A DNA stretch of 64,000 nucleotides from Leucocoprinus leucothites (GCA_013368445.1 JAACJO010000005.1:2728001-2792000); one strand, 5' to 3'; positions 13,043-25,989 are shown, numbered from the stretch's first letter. Numbers and translations: made by a program. The notes: generated by a model from the letters alone, not told the origin.

Positions 13043-13371
13043 GGAAGGCTCGCTTTTTAGTTGTGGGGATCGGGAGGGAGGCGACGATGGTGAATGAGCC
13101 GGGCCTCTGCTAATTTTGATCGGTCTTGATTACGATTCAGACTGGAAAGGTATACTGTTTGAGATCTAAAAGAGATATGACATCCGTGTCATCTTCGAAA
13201 CGATAATCAAACACAACAGTTGGTTTTCAATACGTGCGTAATCTACAGAAGAGCATGCGAGACGAGACAAGTACCGTGAGCAATAGAAATATTCCCTGGA
13301 AAGTTATACAGGCTATATAATAATCAAGAAGTGGAACCTTGAGTATCTACAATCTAAGATCCCATTATAAA
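13043..13371. promoter_or_regulatory. Intergenic space: SCAP 3' flank and DUF6593-like promoter
   Basis: 329 bases between two minus-strand genes. It must hold the 3' end of the upstream SCAP gene and the promoter of the DUF6593-like gene. I see no canonical TATA box with confidence. Confidence 0.35.
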
Positions 13372-16300
13372 TTAGCCGTTAGTCAGATGAAATACGCCAA
13401 TCGTGTTGCCAAAGCCAGCCAAAACGCGCGAGGAAGCGATGTGGAGAGGTGTTACTCGCGTGAAGGGAAGACGAGAAACTGATTCACTCGACGAAGTTAT
13501 GCTTGTCGGTGTAGAAGGCGCACTCTTGCTTTCCGGGGGCTTTTGTGTCAATGATGCCAAGGTAGAGCTATGGATCTGCGACAATGCGGGGTCAAACATC
13601 CAGAGTTCCCACCGCTCTAATGTCGACCTAGTAAGGCCGTAGCTTGAGCTCAAAGTTTGCAGTGCATCCACCGCTCCACCCTGCGTCTTGCCCTGTGACC
13701 GGGGCTTACGTCGGATGCCCACATACGTTTGTCCCAAAACGTCCCAGCCGCCTCGTTCGCATGTGATCTCTGTCACTAGTATCGCGACAGCATTTCTCCA
13801 GAAGGACGGGGTAACATGTATCGGGACACCCGCACCATCCAAGGGGTTGAGCAGATGTCCATCGTGATCGTCACCTGTGAGGGGTACGACCAGCAATTCT
13901 GATGATCTCCTCCCATTTTCCTTTTCAGAAGCTCTCCTTGAGTGAATACCATGTCCAGAGACGGGGAATGCTGATGCTTCGAAGGCGGTCGCCAATCGAG
14001 CTCTCGGGATCCTAGGAGATCCCATCTGAGAGGAAGTGCCGCTGTTGCTTCTGGAGCGACGGCCCATATGATCCGACGAGGACATGTGCTTCAGCTGGGT
14101 CCTCGTACAAGAACAGCGTCGGGTCTGATCTTTGAGGAAGAGCTTAAAGAAGCGCACGACATAATCAATCGAGAACGCTATCGAGATGCTTTCGAGTGGG
14201 AGCTGACCGCAAAAATGACACGTCTCGCACTTCACTGGAGAGACACGAAGGTTGGTCACACGGCCTCGCGCCTCTTCAAGTACCGAGATGCACTCTCCCG
14301 TGGAACCGTCCCAGAGGGAGACAACGCCGGATTCAGTGGTCGTCGCAACCACTAACCGACTCGTCCCGTTGAGATCTGAACGACATGCATGTACATGCGA
14401 GACACAATCTCCTTGCGAGCCGGGACGAATCTGATAGTCGTGCAGAATGAGAGGAAGAGTATTTCCTGTTTCAACGAGTTCCAAAGATCCGTCAATGAAT
14501 GAGTAAGCAATCAGAACTTGGTTGTTTGGAGCAACGTGGACTAGGGAAACACTGGATACTGGGATGTCCTGGGTCGGTGGCAGGTAACTGACAGTCGCAG
14601 ATTCGTTCATTGTCCACTTGGCTACAACTCCGTTGTCGAAGATGACCAGAAGAACCACAGTGTCGTCGAAGCCTGAGTCAGGTGAGCTCGGTTCTGAACG
14701 CGAATGACGCCGATTATTGGGCACCCTTCTTCCCAATGAGTTGCCAAACTGAAGATCAGTGACTCCAGCGGGACTGTTCTCAAACGAGCGATGAGGGAAG
14801 GGAGATATGGCGGTCTTGTCAATTCTCCATACGGCTATCACGCCAGTCCCCGTACCCACAGCGAAATACTCCCCACTTTTGTCCACTGCAATACTGGTCA
14901 AAGTTGGGTTTGCATACGATGTGCTGGCAGCACGTAAAAGGAGGTTGGTTGCATCAATGGATGTATGGGTCTGGGTTTTGAGATTCCAGACAGTAATCTC
15001 GTTATGGAGTCCCACAGACACGACGATTCGGCCATCTTGGCTGGCAGCAATGAGCTCTACGTCACTTGAGAATGCACGAGGTAGTGTCGTGAAGGATATC
15101 TGGCCGTCTAGCGCTTTCACTGCTGGCTTTTCCTCAACAGCGTCTGCATCCGGATGATGTTTCTGCGCTTCGAGGAGTTCGGCATTCTTCAAAAGGTAAA
15201 GAAGCAGAAGCCACAATAACCCGGTTGTCGCCGCAATTGGAAGAACCATGATTTTGAACAGCCATATCACCGAACGGAAAGGGCTTTGTCCTCGAGGTCG
15301 ATGAGAACGGTTAGGTGGTAATGCTGAGCTGTCGGGAATGAGGGTGACAACAAGGGGCTGTTCGATTCGTAAATGGAGCATTTCCGTGTCGGCCATCTTT
15401 TCGGGGATAAGAGTCTTCCAGATTTGCCATTCAGGCGATAAATTCTCTGCCATTGTTGCCTTTCTAGTCACCGCTCGAATAGGCGTAGGGTATTTTGCCT
15501 GTGCTCCGCCCACGTTGGTCGAGTACGTTGTATAGTAGAGGGTTGCCGTGATTGCGAGCAACTACGATGGGTATTAGGATGTAGAAGCTCCATGAGAACC
15601 TGGGCTCTTACCAATACCAAGCTGACATTGGTCCCTGCGCGACCTTTCAATAATTTCTTAAGCGCATACCCCAGCTTGACCCAGCCAGAGCGGGGCTGCT
15701 TTGCAGCACTAGAGTCCTGTCGTACAAGGGGTGGTGCTAAAGCTGTGTCACGACGCAGTAGTTCTTCCAGCTAACATTATTCAAATTTAGTATGAATGAT
15801 GAGGTTACCGAAGAAGAGGGTGCCCACCTCTAAGCGTTGGATATCAATCGAGAGGACAGCCATGAAGAATGTGTGGGCAAGGAACCAATGGGCGACAAGG
15901 ACGACGATCGCGAAAATGCAGAATTGCCGGACGGCACCTGATCCAGCAACAGCAATGATACCAAGGATCCAATTATAGCATACGACTTTCAGAGTGTTGG
16001 ACGTTCCTGCATAGCTGAGACCTTCCGCTATTCTCTGCTTAACAGATAGGGTTACAGAAGTCTTCCCAACCGCATCAACCTGAATGACATCATCAGAAGA
16101 TATTTATATCCTAGTAAAAAAGAACATATCGCACCAGATTGAACATATTCTCAGCGCCGACAAATGCTATGACGATAGGTAATAATTCCCTTTTGATTGA
16201 TCAATGATTTCATATGAGTCAACCGGCAAGTGCTGCGCATTACTAAAATTCCAACTCACCAAGGAACAAGGGTGACTTGAAAACCAACAAGGGCGCAGAC

Positions 16301-17411
16301 GCTCAGACTTGTGACGGTACTAACTGCGATTTCGACGAGAGCGGTAAAAGTAACACCTAGGCGATCATGCACTGCGTCCATTCGCCTCACGGACCAGGCG
16401 ACGTAGACAAAGAACCCGAAATAAGCAACGTATAAGAAGGCCGAAAATGCGGTCCATCCTTTGTTCTGCGAGCGATTGATGTCGTACTATGAATAGAGAT
16501 TGGCATGGAGCCTAACGATAGAGATGTGTAAAATTTACCTCTAGCGCTATGATGGTCGGAGGATGAGAATGGCCATTCACTTCAGCGATTTTCGATGCTG
16601 CAAGAGGAACGGCTTCTCGCCAATGTTGATGACCAGTATCATCGACGCAATCTTTCTCCGGAAAGAAGTAGGTGATGGCGAGGTGGCTGGCGTAATCGAA
16701 CCTTGAGCTCGTTACATGATGCTCATCAGATCCTCGGCCTGCCAGCACCATGGTGGGAGTTATAAGCACGCCAGAAATGTTCTTGGTACGGCTGAGGGTA
16801 TCCAAGATATTCGTGTCCGACAGAAGGGTATCTTCATCGTAATCCCAGAATGCCAAGGGGGAAATGACAAAACAGGTCCCATCAGGACGTTTCAGACATG
16901 GGAATGGATCTGACAGCGAGGAGGGACCGAGTCGTCGCTCTAATTCCAAAGTCGAGAGTAGCATACGATGATTTAGAGCGTCATCGTCGTCGTCATTCTT
17001 TGACGGTGCTATAAGAAGGCGTTCAACCCGTAGGGTTTGGCTACCACCGCATTTTGCAATAGATACGGAGTCCTCGTGCTTTCGCAGAGCATCGTGTCCA
17101 GCCCATACATCTACCAAATCTCGCTGAGCACGAAGCCCTGACGCAGGATCTTGTGGGGTGAATGCGTCGATGACCGAGAGGCTTTTGGGCTGAGATGATG
17201 AATAGATAGAAAGAGCGGGATAGAAAAGGGATGTTATGACGACACAAGATATTAGGATGACACGGATTTGGTGCGTGGCGCAGTGTCTGAATTCCATGAT
17301 AAATTCGGGAGTATGGAGAAACAGTGATAATACTCACAAGCCAAACTGCAGGAAGAAATGTTGAACAAGGAAACGAATTGACTGCAAAGGAGATAATGCA
17401 TATCCGAGCAT
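13372..17411 (-). CDS. SCP1: SCAP-type sterol sensor with WD40 domain
   Basis: Fungal SREBP cleavage-activating protein: an ER/Golgi membrane protein that binds and escorts the sterol-response transcription factor precursor. Seven exons: 17338-17411, 16539-17286, 16260-16486, 16135-16189, 15828-16079, 15612-15770, 13372-15561; phases close to 1234 residues. Residues 1-50 hold the conserved QFGLHCATHQIRV motif and first membrane helix, followed by a large luminal loop with a poly-Asp patch. Residues ~275-530 form the sterol-sensing membrane region, including LPIVIAFVGAENMFNLVDAV. A last hydrophobic helix lies near residue 605 (GLLWLLLLYLL). The C-terminal half is a WD40-type domain with units such as EITVWNLKTQ and GVIAVWRID, interrupted by a Ser/Arg-rich linker. 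The start was chosen as the first ATG in phase just before the conserved motif. It is divergent from the protein X gene (378 bases apart). Confidence 0.9.
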
Positions 17412-17789
17412 AGCTTTTCTGGCTTGAGCCGTCGGGATTGACGGGCGGGGTTCCTCGAGGAGGATTGAGGTGAATGGTAGGGTCGCTCACAACTGAGGGT
17501 AGCTTTTGTAGCAAGTAGCTGGGGGAAACAAAGACAGAGAGTGATAGTCAGTGGTGCTGGCAGGCCAGCATGATAGGGCCGAGAAGCCAAAAGGCGGTAC
17601 GCGTCAAGAAGACTGGCAGGACAATCCTTCCAGAGTTACCACCATTCTCATTCCCACTTCCGCCTCGTCCTCCGAGGCACGTGATTTCACACGTGCTTCC
17701 TATTCTGGGACCAAGGCCCGATGCTCTTTCGCGTCAGAACAGGCACCGGCGGGGCCAACTCAGAGTAAACTTCTTCTTCCGTCCCATCC
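17412..17789. promoter_or_regulatory. Shared divergent promoter region, SCAP and protein X
   Basis: 378 bases between the start codons of the SCAP gene (minus) and the pyruvate dehydrogenase protein X gene (plus). It contains a CACGTG core within GGCACGTGATTTC near 17676-17687, a typical bHLH-type E-box of the kind fungal SREBP or similar factors can bind. Binding is inference. Confidence 0.45.
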
Positions 17790-19012
17790 ATGGTTGCCGT
17801 TCAGGCTTTGGGAACAGTTGTATCTGCTGCACGCAGGTCAGCAACAATATGCTCAAGACGCAGTATGTTTTCTATCCGATACTATTTTCATAACTATTCA
17901 AACATTTCTTTGACAGTGTTGCATCAGAGTAGTGTCCGCGCTGCGATTACCTCCTTCCAGATGCCGGCTATGTCACCAACCATGACGGAAGGTGGAATTG
18001 CATCCTGGAAAAAGAAGGAAGGCGAAGCTTTTGCAGCCGGGGATGTTTTGCTAGAAATTGTATGTCCTTTCCGCTGTCCGGTTGTACTGCTTCTTAAATT
18101 ATTAATGCCCTTACCCTGGTTAGGAAACCGACAAGGCTACAATCGACGTTGAGGCTCAGGAGGATGGTGTAATGGGAAAAATCATTGTAAGTCTTGCTAA
18201 ACCTCTAGTAGACACCTGGTGATAAACGTTTTGTACCCTTCCAGCTTCAGGACGGCTCGAAGAATGTACCAGTCGGCAAGACCATTGCCCTTCTCGCAGA
18301 GGAAGGAGACGACATCTCGAACCTCGAGGTACCGAAGGAAGAGTCATCTAGTCAACAAGCTGCCACCTCTACTTCCGTCCCAGAGCCCCCCAAGGCACAA
18401 GATTCTCAACCTGCCCAGCCAGTCGCTCATCATGGCCCCCCTCCTTCACATTCACGACCCCTTTTCCCTTCGGTCCAGCGTCTCGTCCTAGAGCATGGAA
18501 TCTCAAACCTTGACACGATCAAGGGTACTGGAGTTCGTGGAATGTTGACCAAGGGCGACATCTTGACACATCTTGGTCGGGCTTCTGGTCCAAACGGTAC
18601 ATACAAAGTACCTATTACGCCTATCGAGGAGGCCAATAAGAACAGAACGCCGTCTGGAAAGAAGGAAGAGTATAAGGTGCGTTCTCTTATAGTCGATTTA
18701 AACTCTTGGCACTGAAGAATGTAATTATTCCGGCTTCTTCCTAAAGCCCCTTGACGGACCGGCAATTCGACGTGCAATTGTCAGCTCATGGTTACAGTCC
18801 TCCCTGAAAGCAAGGAACCCTTCACCTGGTATGTGTAGGCAACATGAAGGGTCTACATTCCTCGCTAACATGAAACAGGCTTCAAAGACGCTGACTTCGA
18901 CTCTGTCATTGCCGATTACTTGCCTCGGGAACCTGCGGCCCCTACCAAAAACAATGTTACCCCTCCACAGCCTACAAAAAGCAGCTCACAATTCCTGGAC
19001 GGATTAATCTAG
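17790..19012 (+). CDS. PDX1: Pyruvate dehydrogenase complex protein X (E3-binding protein)
   Basis: Structural subunit that tethers dihydrolipoamide dehydrogenase (E3) to the E2 core of the mitochondrial pyruvate dehydrogenase complex. Six exons: 17790-17862, 17917-18059, 18124-18186, 18245-18676, 18747-18828, 18879-19012; 308 residues. Residues 1-35 are Arg/Ser/Ala-rich, a mitochondrial targeting sequence. Residues ~38-112 are a lipoyl domain ([13 protein letters not shown]) with the lipoyl lysine in ETDKA at residue 76. A Pro/Gln linker leads to a peripheral subunit-binding domain at ~166-203 ([15 protein letters not shown]). There is no E2 catalytic acyltransferase domain and no HxxxDG motif; this and the length mark it as protein X, not E2. 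The C-terminal ~100 residues are poorly conserved and Pro/Lys-rich. Confidence 0.92.
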
Positions 19013-19308
19013 TTTACATGCGACGTCGTTACACCTTATTTACCTACATAGATGACGAACTTCATTTGTGAGGTCATTTGGAAGTTCACTTTTTCTTTGG
19101 AAATATCACTATATTAAGTCTTTTGCTTCAGACCTAATTCGAGTCTATATTTAACATGGGTGCTTGTCAAGTGTAGGTGTTTGTGTTGACTCGATCACAA
19201 AGAACCAAACAACGCGTACCTGCTTACTACCAAGTACATACGGGCGCCTCCTCCGGTCTCTTCACCTTCCAATCGTACCGTGCACAAGCACAATCTCCGA
19301 AATACATT

Positions 19309-21069
19309 ATGGGAGACTGGACTGCAGACTCGAATGAAGCGCTGACTCTCTCATTAGGTAGGTTCGGTACCCGAATACATGACTACATGACAGTTATTGA
19401 TTTCGCTTGAACTCTAGTAAGGTCAAAGGCGGATAAAGAATCACTGGGAGAGGACGAATCATATGAAGACTTCCACCCGACATTTACATACCCCGTTCGT
19501 GCTCTCAGGCTTTCGTAGCGTCGCTCCTAATGGCCTGGACTCTAGATTTATGGAGACGACGAGAAGATCTATGGCTACAGGGATTTAGTAGTTGATGTAA
19601 GTCGTCTATCAACTTCTATCCACCAAACTGGCATTTACAGCATGTACCACAGCTACGCTTCGCATCTGGAAGTCTCGTCCAATACTTGAAAGTGCAGTAT
19701 TCCGAAAAACTCCCGTCATCCTCGACTGTTGATGATGTTGAAGGAACACTAGCTAAATTCATTCCTGAGGGTATGTTGGAGCTTTTCCAGTGTTATCTTC
19801 ATCACTCCTGACCTTATCATTGCTTGCTAGGATATTATACAGACGAGTCTGAGTTCGAAAAGCGCGTTGAGGAAGACGCAACTGCCTTTAAACCATCTGG
19901 CGAACTCATCTACTCATACACAAGACCGTCACCCGCAAAAGGCAAAGGAAAGAGTGCAGCGAACGGGTCTGTTGCTGAAGATGATATCGTATATGAAGTA
20001 TACCACGTGAGTCTCTTACCCGCTCCATGCATTCCGTTGCTCAGAGGATTCTAGGCAACATGGGATACCCCAGGCTTCCGTGAATATCACCGGAGAATGC
20101 AGCTATTTATATTACTATATATCGAAGCAGGCTCATACATCGTCGAAGATGAAGATTCTTGGGAATTTGTCGTGCTGTGAGCACTTTTTATTTCTCCTCT
20201 TCGCCAGGTTCTCAAGCTGTAGCAGATTCGAGAAGAGGAAGCGCCCAGGAAGTGATACCTGGACCTACCATTTTGTCGGCTACTCTTCACTATACGGGTT
20301 CTACCATTTCCCGGAGAAGACCAGGCTGCGCCTCAGTCAATTCGTCATACCCGCACCATACCAAAGGAAAGGCCATGGATGTGAGGCCCAAACTTTCCAG
20401 AAAGATTATCAACTCAATTGCGTTAAAACATCTAGCTCAGCTTTACAAAGCCATCTACCAATATGTCCTCTCAAAACCTCATATCGCAGAATTGACAGTT
20501 GAAGATCCCGCTGAAGCTTTCGAAGATCTACGGGACAAGAACGACATGGAGATGTTACAGAACCACGAGCAGTTCACACGTGAAGCTTATGGTCCTCCGC
20601 AATCCGCTGGAGGACGTGTAGGTGGAGTCGGAAGAGCTCGTAAAAGCGGCCGAGCAGGTGGGATGCAAGCAAAGGGCAAACTGGGCCCTCCTACAGACAA
20701 AGCCTGGGTGGAGAGATGGAGAAAAGACTTGAAGATTGCTGGAGTGAGTCGACATGCATCTGTCTTTGCCCAATTCTCATGAAGTCTTCGTAGCGTCAAT
20801 TTCAGCGCTTAATCGAAATGCTAATATTGCTGCGACTTGATCCTCGCGACCCCAGGGCACTGAAGGCTTATCGTCTGCAAGTGAAAGAGAGGTTATATCG
20901 GTTCAACTTCGTAAGTGACATTAGTGTTTATCTGGCCGACTAATTTTTCTAACCTCCCCAACAGGAGGTTCTTATGCAGTTGGACAAGCAAGAGCGACTT
21001 GAAAAGCTGGAAGAAACTTTCCAAAGCGTCTGTGATGATTATGCACGCATCTTGGGTCTCCTCAAGTAA
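19309..21069 (+). CDS. HAT1: Type B histone acetyltransferase catalytic subunit HAT1
   Basis: Acetylates newly made histone H4 (Lys5/Lys12 in known members), usually with a WD40 partner, before chromatin assembly. Ten exons: 19309-19357, 19418-19494, 19546-19596, 19653-19770, 19831-20006, 20055-20176, 20226-20380, 20436-20743, 20794-20910, 20965-21069; 425 residues. The N-terminal HAT1 domain starts DWTADSNEALTLSL and continues through FTYPIYGDDEKIYGY. The GNAT acetyl-CoA loop is split by an intron and reads QFVIPAPYQRKGHG, followed by LTVEDPAEAFEDLR, which carries the expected catalytic acidic region. A Gly/Arg-rich insertion (AGGRVGGVGRARKSGRAGG) lies about 40 residues after it and is unusual for the family. 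The C-terminus is a helical, charged extension. An in-phase upstream stretch has no ATG, so the first ATG was used. Confidence 0.93.
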
Positions 21070-22166
21070 TGGAATAGGTCAATGGTCGACCCATGCCGAC
21101 AGGAGCAAACTCATTTATTGTTACTTATGGATATCGTGTTCTTACTTATATTAGGCTACCCATGGTTGGAACTGGTTCAGATAAATTCTCGTGGTTCTCG
21201 AAATCACTCAAGGGGCGTTTGAGTCCCTTTCAGCGTGCCTTGAGCTTCGGCACAACAATCTCAAGCCAAAGGCCGAAATGGGCGAGAATTGTACACTCCC
21301 ATCTCTGGCCCCAGCTCACTAATAGTCGTCGGTCGTAAATGTTTTGACTCCTTCGACCTCGAACTGTAGTATACGTCACGGCGTCCTTGAGTCAACCTCG
21401 TGTTCTCTCCTAGCATCTTTGAACTAAAAATCAACGATCCAACTCCTTGATTGAGAAAATAAATCTGTCAACTCTGGAAGCTGCGTAGAGTTTTATTATA
21501 GAACACATGGTTAGAACGACCTGTAACGGCAACGTCTTTTTGAGAAATGGTTACTCTCGAGCGGAATAGATCAGTAGATGGAGAGTATGTGGTGCTTGGT
21601 AACTACGGCCAAGTGACTTTCAGACGGCATGAACCTCCGTAGAGCAAGCTGGAGAACTTCCAACCTCTGTTTCCGTAATGCCCCTGTTGGCAGGTGGCCA
21701 AGGAGGTAGGTGTATGCGTGGCGAATTACTCCGAAAAGCGCCAGAGGGGTTGAGTACTGAAAGAATGACAAAAGTGGTCGAGTCTGATAATAAAAAAAGC
21801 CATTGCAAGTTATCCCAGTAGCAGTTAGCTAGGAATATGAAGTCGATAGTATAAAGACGCGTTGCAGTAGAATGAAGCATTGTTGAGAATATTTCTCTTC
21901 GATCTGCCTGTTTGAAGTTGATCATAGGGTTCATTATAACCATTGAATCATCCAGTGAGTAAAGTAAATACAAAGACTAGCAACATAGATATCCAGAGCA
22001 GATCATGAATTCAATCGTGATTGGTAACAGCGTACACCGCATCCCAAGGGACCAGTAGCCCAGCGCATCGTAGGCATGCACGTATATCGCTCAACTTCCA
22101 TCCACCCAATTCCGTCTCGCTTGGGTATTTGAATCGCAGATAGCAACTAGCTTTCCCCGAAGAAGC
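21070..22166. other. Convergent 3' intergenic region
   Basis: 1.1 kb between the HAT1 stop (plus) and the aldehyde dehydrogenase stop (minus). Both genes end here, so it holds two 3' untranslated regions. Short frames lack motifs. No other gene seen. Confidence 0.5.
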
Positions 22167-24602
22167 CTACTGCTTCGCTGCGCGATAAAGATCAAGTATA
22201 CCAGCGATCCTCGTACGCCATCTGTCGCCGTACAAGAACCGGACAAGGCCACTTGTAAATTCCCTAGTTAAAAGTGCACGACTCTGGTAAGTGAACTGCT
22301 TTGATATGTAAAAGAGTGATATGGGACGCACCAGCTCCAGTACAAGGAGCGTAGAGGATAGTCAAGGACTTTGGGTATACTCGTTTGAATGATACGAGGG
22401 AATCTGTCGATGACAATGGCTTTCGGGTTTGTCAATGAACGGAGACCTTCAGGTCCACCGAAGCGACCGTAGCCGCTACCCTTAACACCACCGAATGGTA
22501 GATCCTGGCTGTTGAATATAAAATATCAGTAGCTGAATTCCATGATTCGTATTTTGCTCACTTGATCTAGAGAAAAGTTTATCAGTGCTCACAACACAAA
22601 AGAGAAGGTGAGAGAGAGCTTACGTAGAAAACTCCGAAATCGTTGACAGATACCATGCCACACTCCAATTGTTTCGCAATCGCCAAAGCCTCATCTTGGT
22701 CGGGGCCAAAGACACTAGCACCCAGAGCATACCGTGTACCATTGGCAATTTCAACAGCCTCTTGGACAGTTTCATAGGGCATGATCAGGGCAATTGGTGC
22801 AAACACTACGCACAATCACAACAGTTGGTCCAGGTTCATGAATATTAAAGAAACACAAACAGACGTACATTCAACGTTGGCAATCTCCATATCCTTCGTG
22901 ACAGAGCCGACAATTGTCGGGGTGAAATAATACCCGGTGCCCAGTTGTGGGTGCCTATACTCCTGTCCAGCACTGTCCCCGACACCTTCGACCTGACAAC
23001 CCGCGTCTACGGCATCCGCAATGACCTTCTCAAGACCACGGAATCGATCACCGTTGATCATAGAACCACCATCAACTGTGTTGATATATCCCTCAGGTGT
23101 AGGAGTGAGGACGGAGCCAGCACGGAGTTTTTTGACTCTATCGGAGAGCATTTCGTAAAGTGCGTCATATTGATCCTCTTGAACGAGTATACGTTCAATG
23201 CCGATACAATTTTGACCCATGTTTTGGCTAGAGACCCAAGTCAAGAAACTGTTTGAGCGCAAGGCATGTTTGACTCACAAAACACCACGCATAAGAGTGC
23301 TAGACCATTTCTCCAAGTCGGTGTTGGGCAGGATGATGGCGGGATCTTTACCACCGAGCTCAAGGGTGACAGGAGTAAGGTTTACAGCAGCATCGAGAGC
23401 AATCTGGATTCACCAGATATGCGTAAGTTTCAACCAGTATCACTAGGGACAGTAACTTCACCTTCTTCCCAACGGCCTCTGAGCCAATGAACGTGATGTG
23501 CTTTATTTCAGGAGATCTCGTTAATGCTGGTGCATCCTCGGGATAGCAACACACGAGCTGGACAAGCTCAGGGTCCTGTCCACAAGCACGTAGGGCCTCC
23601 TGGATGGCACCGACGAACCAAGCGGTCGACCAAATCACATTTTCGGAGCATTTCAGCACGACACCATTCCCAGCGAAGATACCAGCAAGAATAGGAGACC
23701 AAGCGTTGTGTAGTGCTGGGGATACGAAAAGGCGGCTTGTCAGTGAAGACGAACAAGGGGCAAAATCTGGCGCGACATACGGTAGTTCCATGAAGTAATT
23801 GCAGCAACGACACCCAGCGGCTCATAATGCACCTCTCCGATCTTATACGAAAGCATCAAATTCGTAGAACGTCTCTCAGGTCGTAAAGCCTTCTCTCCAT
23901 GGTTAATTAGCCATTCCATCTTCGAACACGTCGTCAAAATCTCTCCGAGGGCAGCATCAATCACTAAACACAATTCAAAGTCAACCTCGGCCAATTCTAA
24001 CCATTGACAACAGGAACCAATACTCACTCGTCTTTCCGGTATCCCTACAAGCAATCCTGGCACACAAATTCTGATTATCCACCAACCACTTCATCAGCGT
24101 CCTGATCACCCTCTTCCTTTGCGTAAACGTCGTGTGTTTCCAACCCTTCTGAGCTTCCTTCGCCAATTCAATCTTGTACGCAATCTCATCCGCTGAATCC
24201 GCCGAAACAGTTCCAAGGTGCAATCCTGTAGCGGGGTCGAATGCGGTAATGAACTTGCGATCGGCAACGGGGAATAACTGGCTTAGTTCAGGATTCTCAA
24301 GATGAGAGTTGAGGTTTGCGTCCGGAATAATTTGGCCTCTGAAATCTGGGTTTGCTTGCTATACAAACGCCGTAATTAATCCAAGCTCAAGAGGGAGGAT
24401 AGGAGAAACACACCATTGGCTCAGAGTGTTGAAACGGAATAGGACTGTTGTGTTTCTTGTGATACTTTTGCACTACAGTGTAAATGCCAAAAGCAAAGAA
24501 CAGAGTGAGTGGATAAACTGGATCGAACCACCCAGAATCGCGGCCTGTAGCAAGCCGCGTCGTAAGACGCGGGTGAAGCATCAAGGATATAATGGCATCC
24601 AT
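22167..24602 (-). CDS. Membrane-anchored aldehyde dehydrogenase, Msc7-like
   Basis: NAD(P)-dependent aldehyde dehydrogenase of the fungal Msc7/ALDH22-like branch. Ten exons: 24414-24602, 24028-24358, 23781-23963, 23462-23715, 23279-23403, 22869-23227, 22624-22805, 22562-22566, 22332-22508, 22167-22263; 633 residues. A membrane anchor lies at about residues 30-48 (YPLTLFFAFGIYTVVQKY). The Rossmann domain has ITSWNYPLHNAWSPILAG and ITFIGSEAVGKKIAL; the general-base Glu is in VTLELGGKDPA and the catalytic Cys in FQNMGQNCIGIERI. The C-terminal motif is NQDLPFGGVKGSGYGRFGG. Exon 8 is only 5 nt; without it the conserved PFGG segment is out of frame (see findings). The ATG at 24602 was chosen because an in-frame upstream extension is not conserved-looking. 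Physiological substrate unknown. Confidence 0.9.
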
Positions 24603-25989
24603 GATGGATGAAGAGGAGAGGTCGTGCCTAATCGTACAGAGGGGAGTAGAGGGTACTTGGAACCCAAACGAACTGCACTGCGCGACTTGGTCAAACACGC
24701 CATCACGTGAGCGTAAATTATGGCTCACACGATTTGTGACCCTGTTGTTTGTACTTATTGATCGTTAACAGTCCTTGCAAAGGACGGGTCCGGGACCTGT
24801 GTCCTTTCAACTGAGGGTGCTGTAGGCCGCAAAAGCGACTGCTGGAAGTGTACATTCAAATATACATCAAAAGTCGTACGAGATATGTTTTTCCCTCCAT
24901 ATCTGAAAGAATCCTACAGGAACGCGCACCACTGTATTACCTTGTACAGCCAGTTTGTGGCGGAGAGGTGGAAATGAGTACTAGTACAGGTATATCGTCG
25001 GAGAGTTGAAAAATGGATTATTCTACAATGCAGCAAAAATACAGTAAAAAATAAACGGATAGAATGATACAATAATACATAGTATCATAGATAGCATCCA
25101 TAGAGGAGAAACAATGAAAGGACCCGAATCGGGCTGCCGTGGGCTCAGTACTCAACTTGAGGGACCCCCCTGAAGGGCTAGGCGATGACATCAGCGCACA
25201 GTGCTGACCCCGCACAGACCGCACAAGACTACGAGCTAGCAGTAGCAGTGGAATGAGAACACTATTGGTCGACGCCCCGCGTATTACTACCTAGATTAAT
25301 TACACTGCTCGTGGTCGGACTCAAAATGGACTCAAACGGAAAATAAACTAATAAAACAATAAATAATAAAACACACCTTGTCGATGACAAGCATCAAGCA
25401 GTGACAACTGTATTCACGCTCAGTCATCGCCTGGGTTGGTGTAAACGGCTTGGACGTATGGGCATGTAGAATACTAGACACGGACTCGCTGATGACAAAC
25501 TAGGAGCAGATAATGAGTACTGAAGGCGAAATCCTGTTGCAGTGACCATGCCAGCGATGACCAAAATTGCTCTCCAAGTCAACGCGCCTAATGACGCAAC
25601 GAGCTCAAATCCTAGCTATCAGTAAATCAGCTCAAGCTAAAGCGCATGTATGATTGCATGGTAATCACTAAATAGTAGTAGTATCTTGGAGAGTATATTA
25701 TCAAAAGAAAAGAAAAAACGACGGTCCAAATGCTAACAATACCAAGAGAGCTCCGAAACTTCAAGTTGTAAAAAGAAAATTACCAGATGAGTGCACGACA
25801 TATAACAAGAGGAAGAGAGATGAAGGAAGCGAGAGTCAAAGTCAAAAAGGGAATAAACACCATCGAGAGTGCAGTGTATAAAGAGAACACCCAAGAAAAA
25901 GTCGAACTCAAAATTCCACCACCAAGCAACAGAAAGAAAACGGAAACCCCGAAAAGAAACAGAACAGCGCTGCTTCTAAAATCCAGAAT
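24603..25989. other. Intergenic region, no gene seen
   Basis: 1.4 kb between the aldehyde dehydrogenase start and the end of the KNR4-like gene, both minus. The first part should hold the dehydrogenase promoter and the last part, A-rich from about 25670, the 3' untranslated region of the KNR4-like gene. Short frames lack motifs. Confidence 0.5.
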
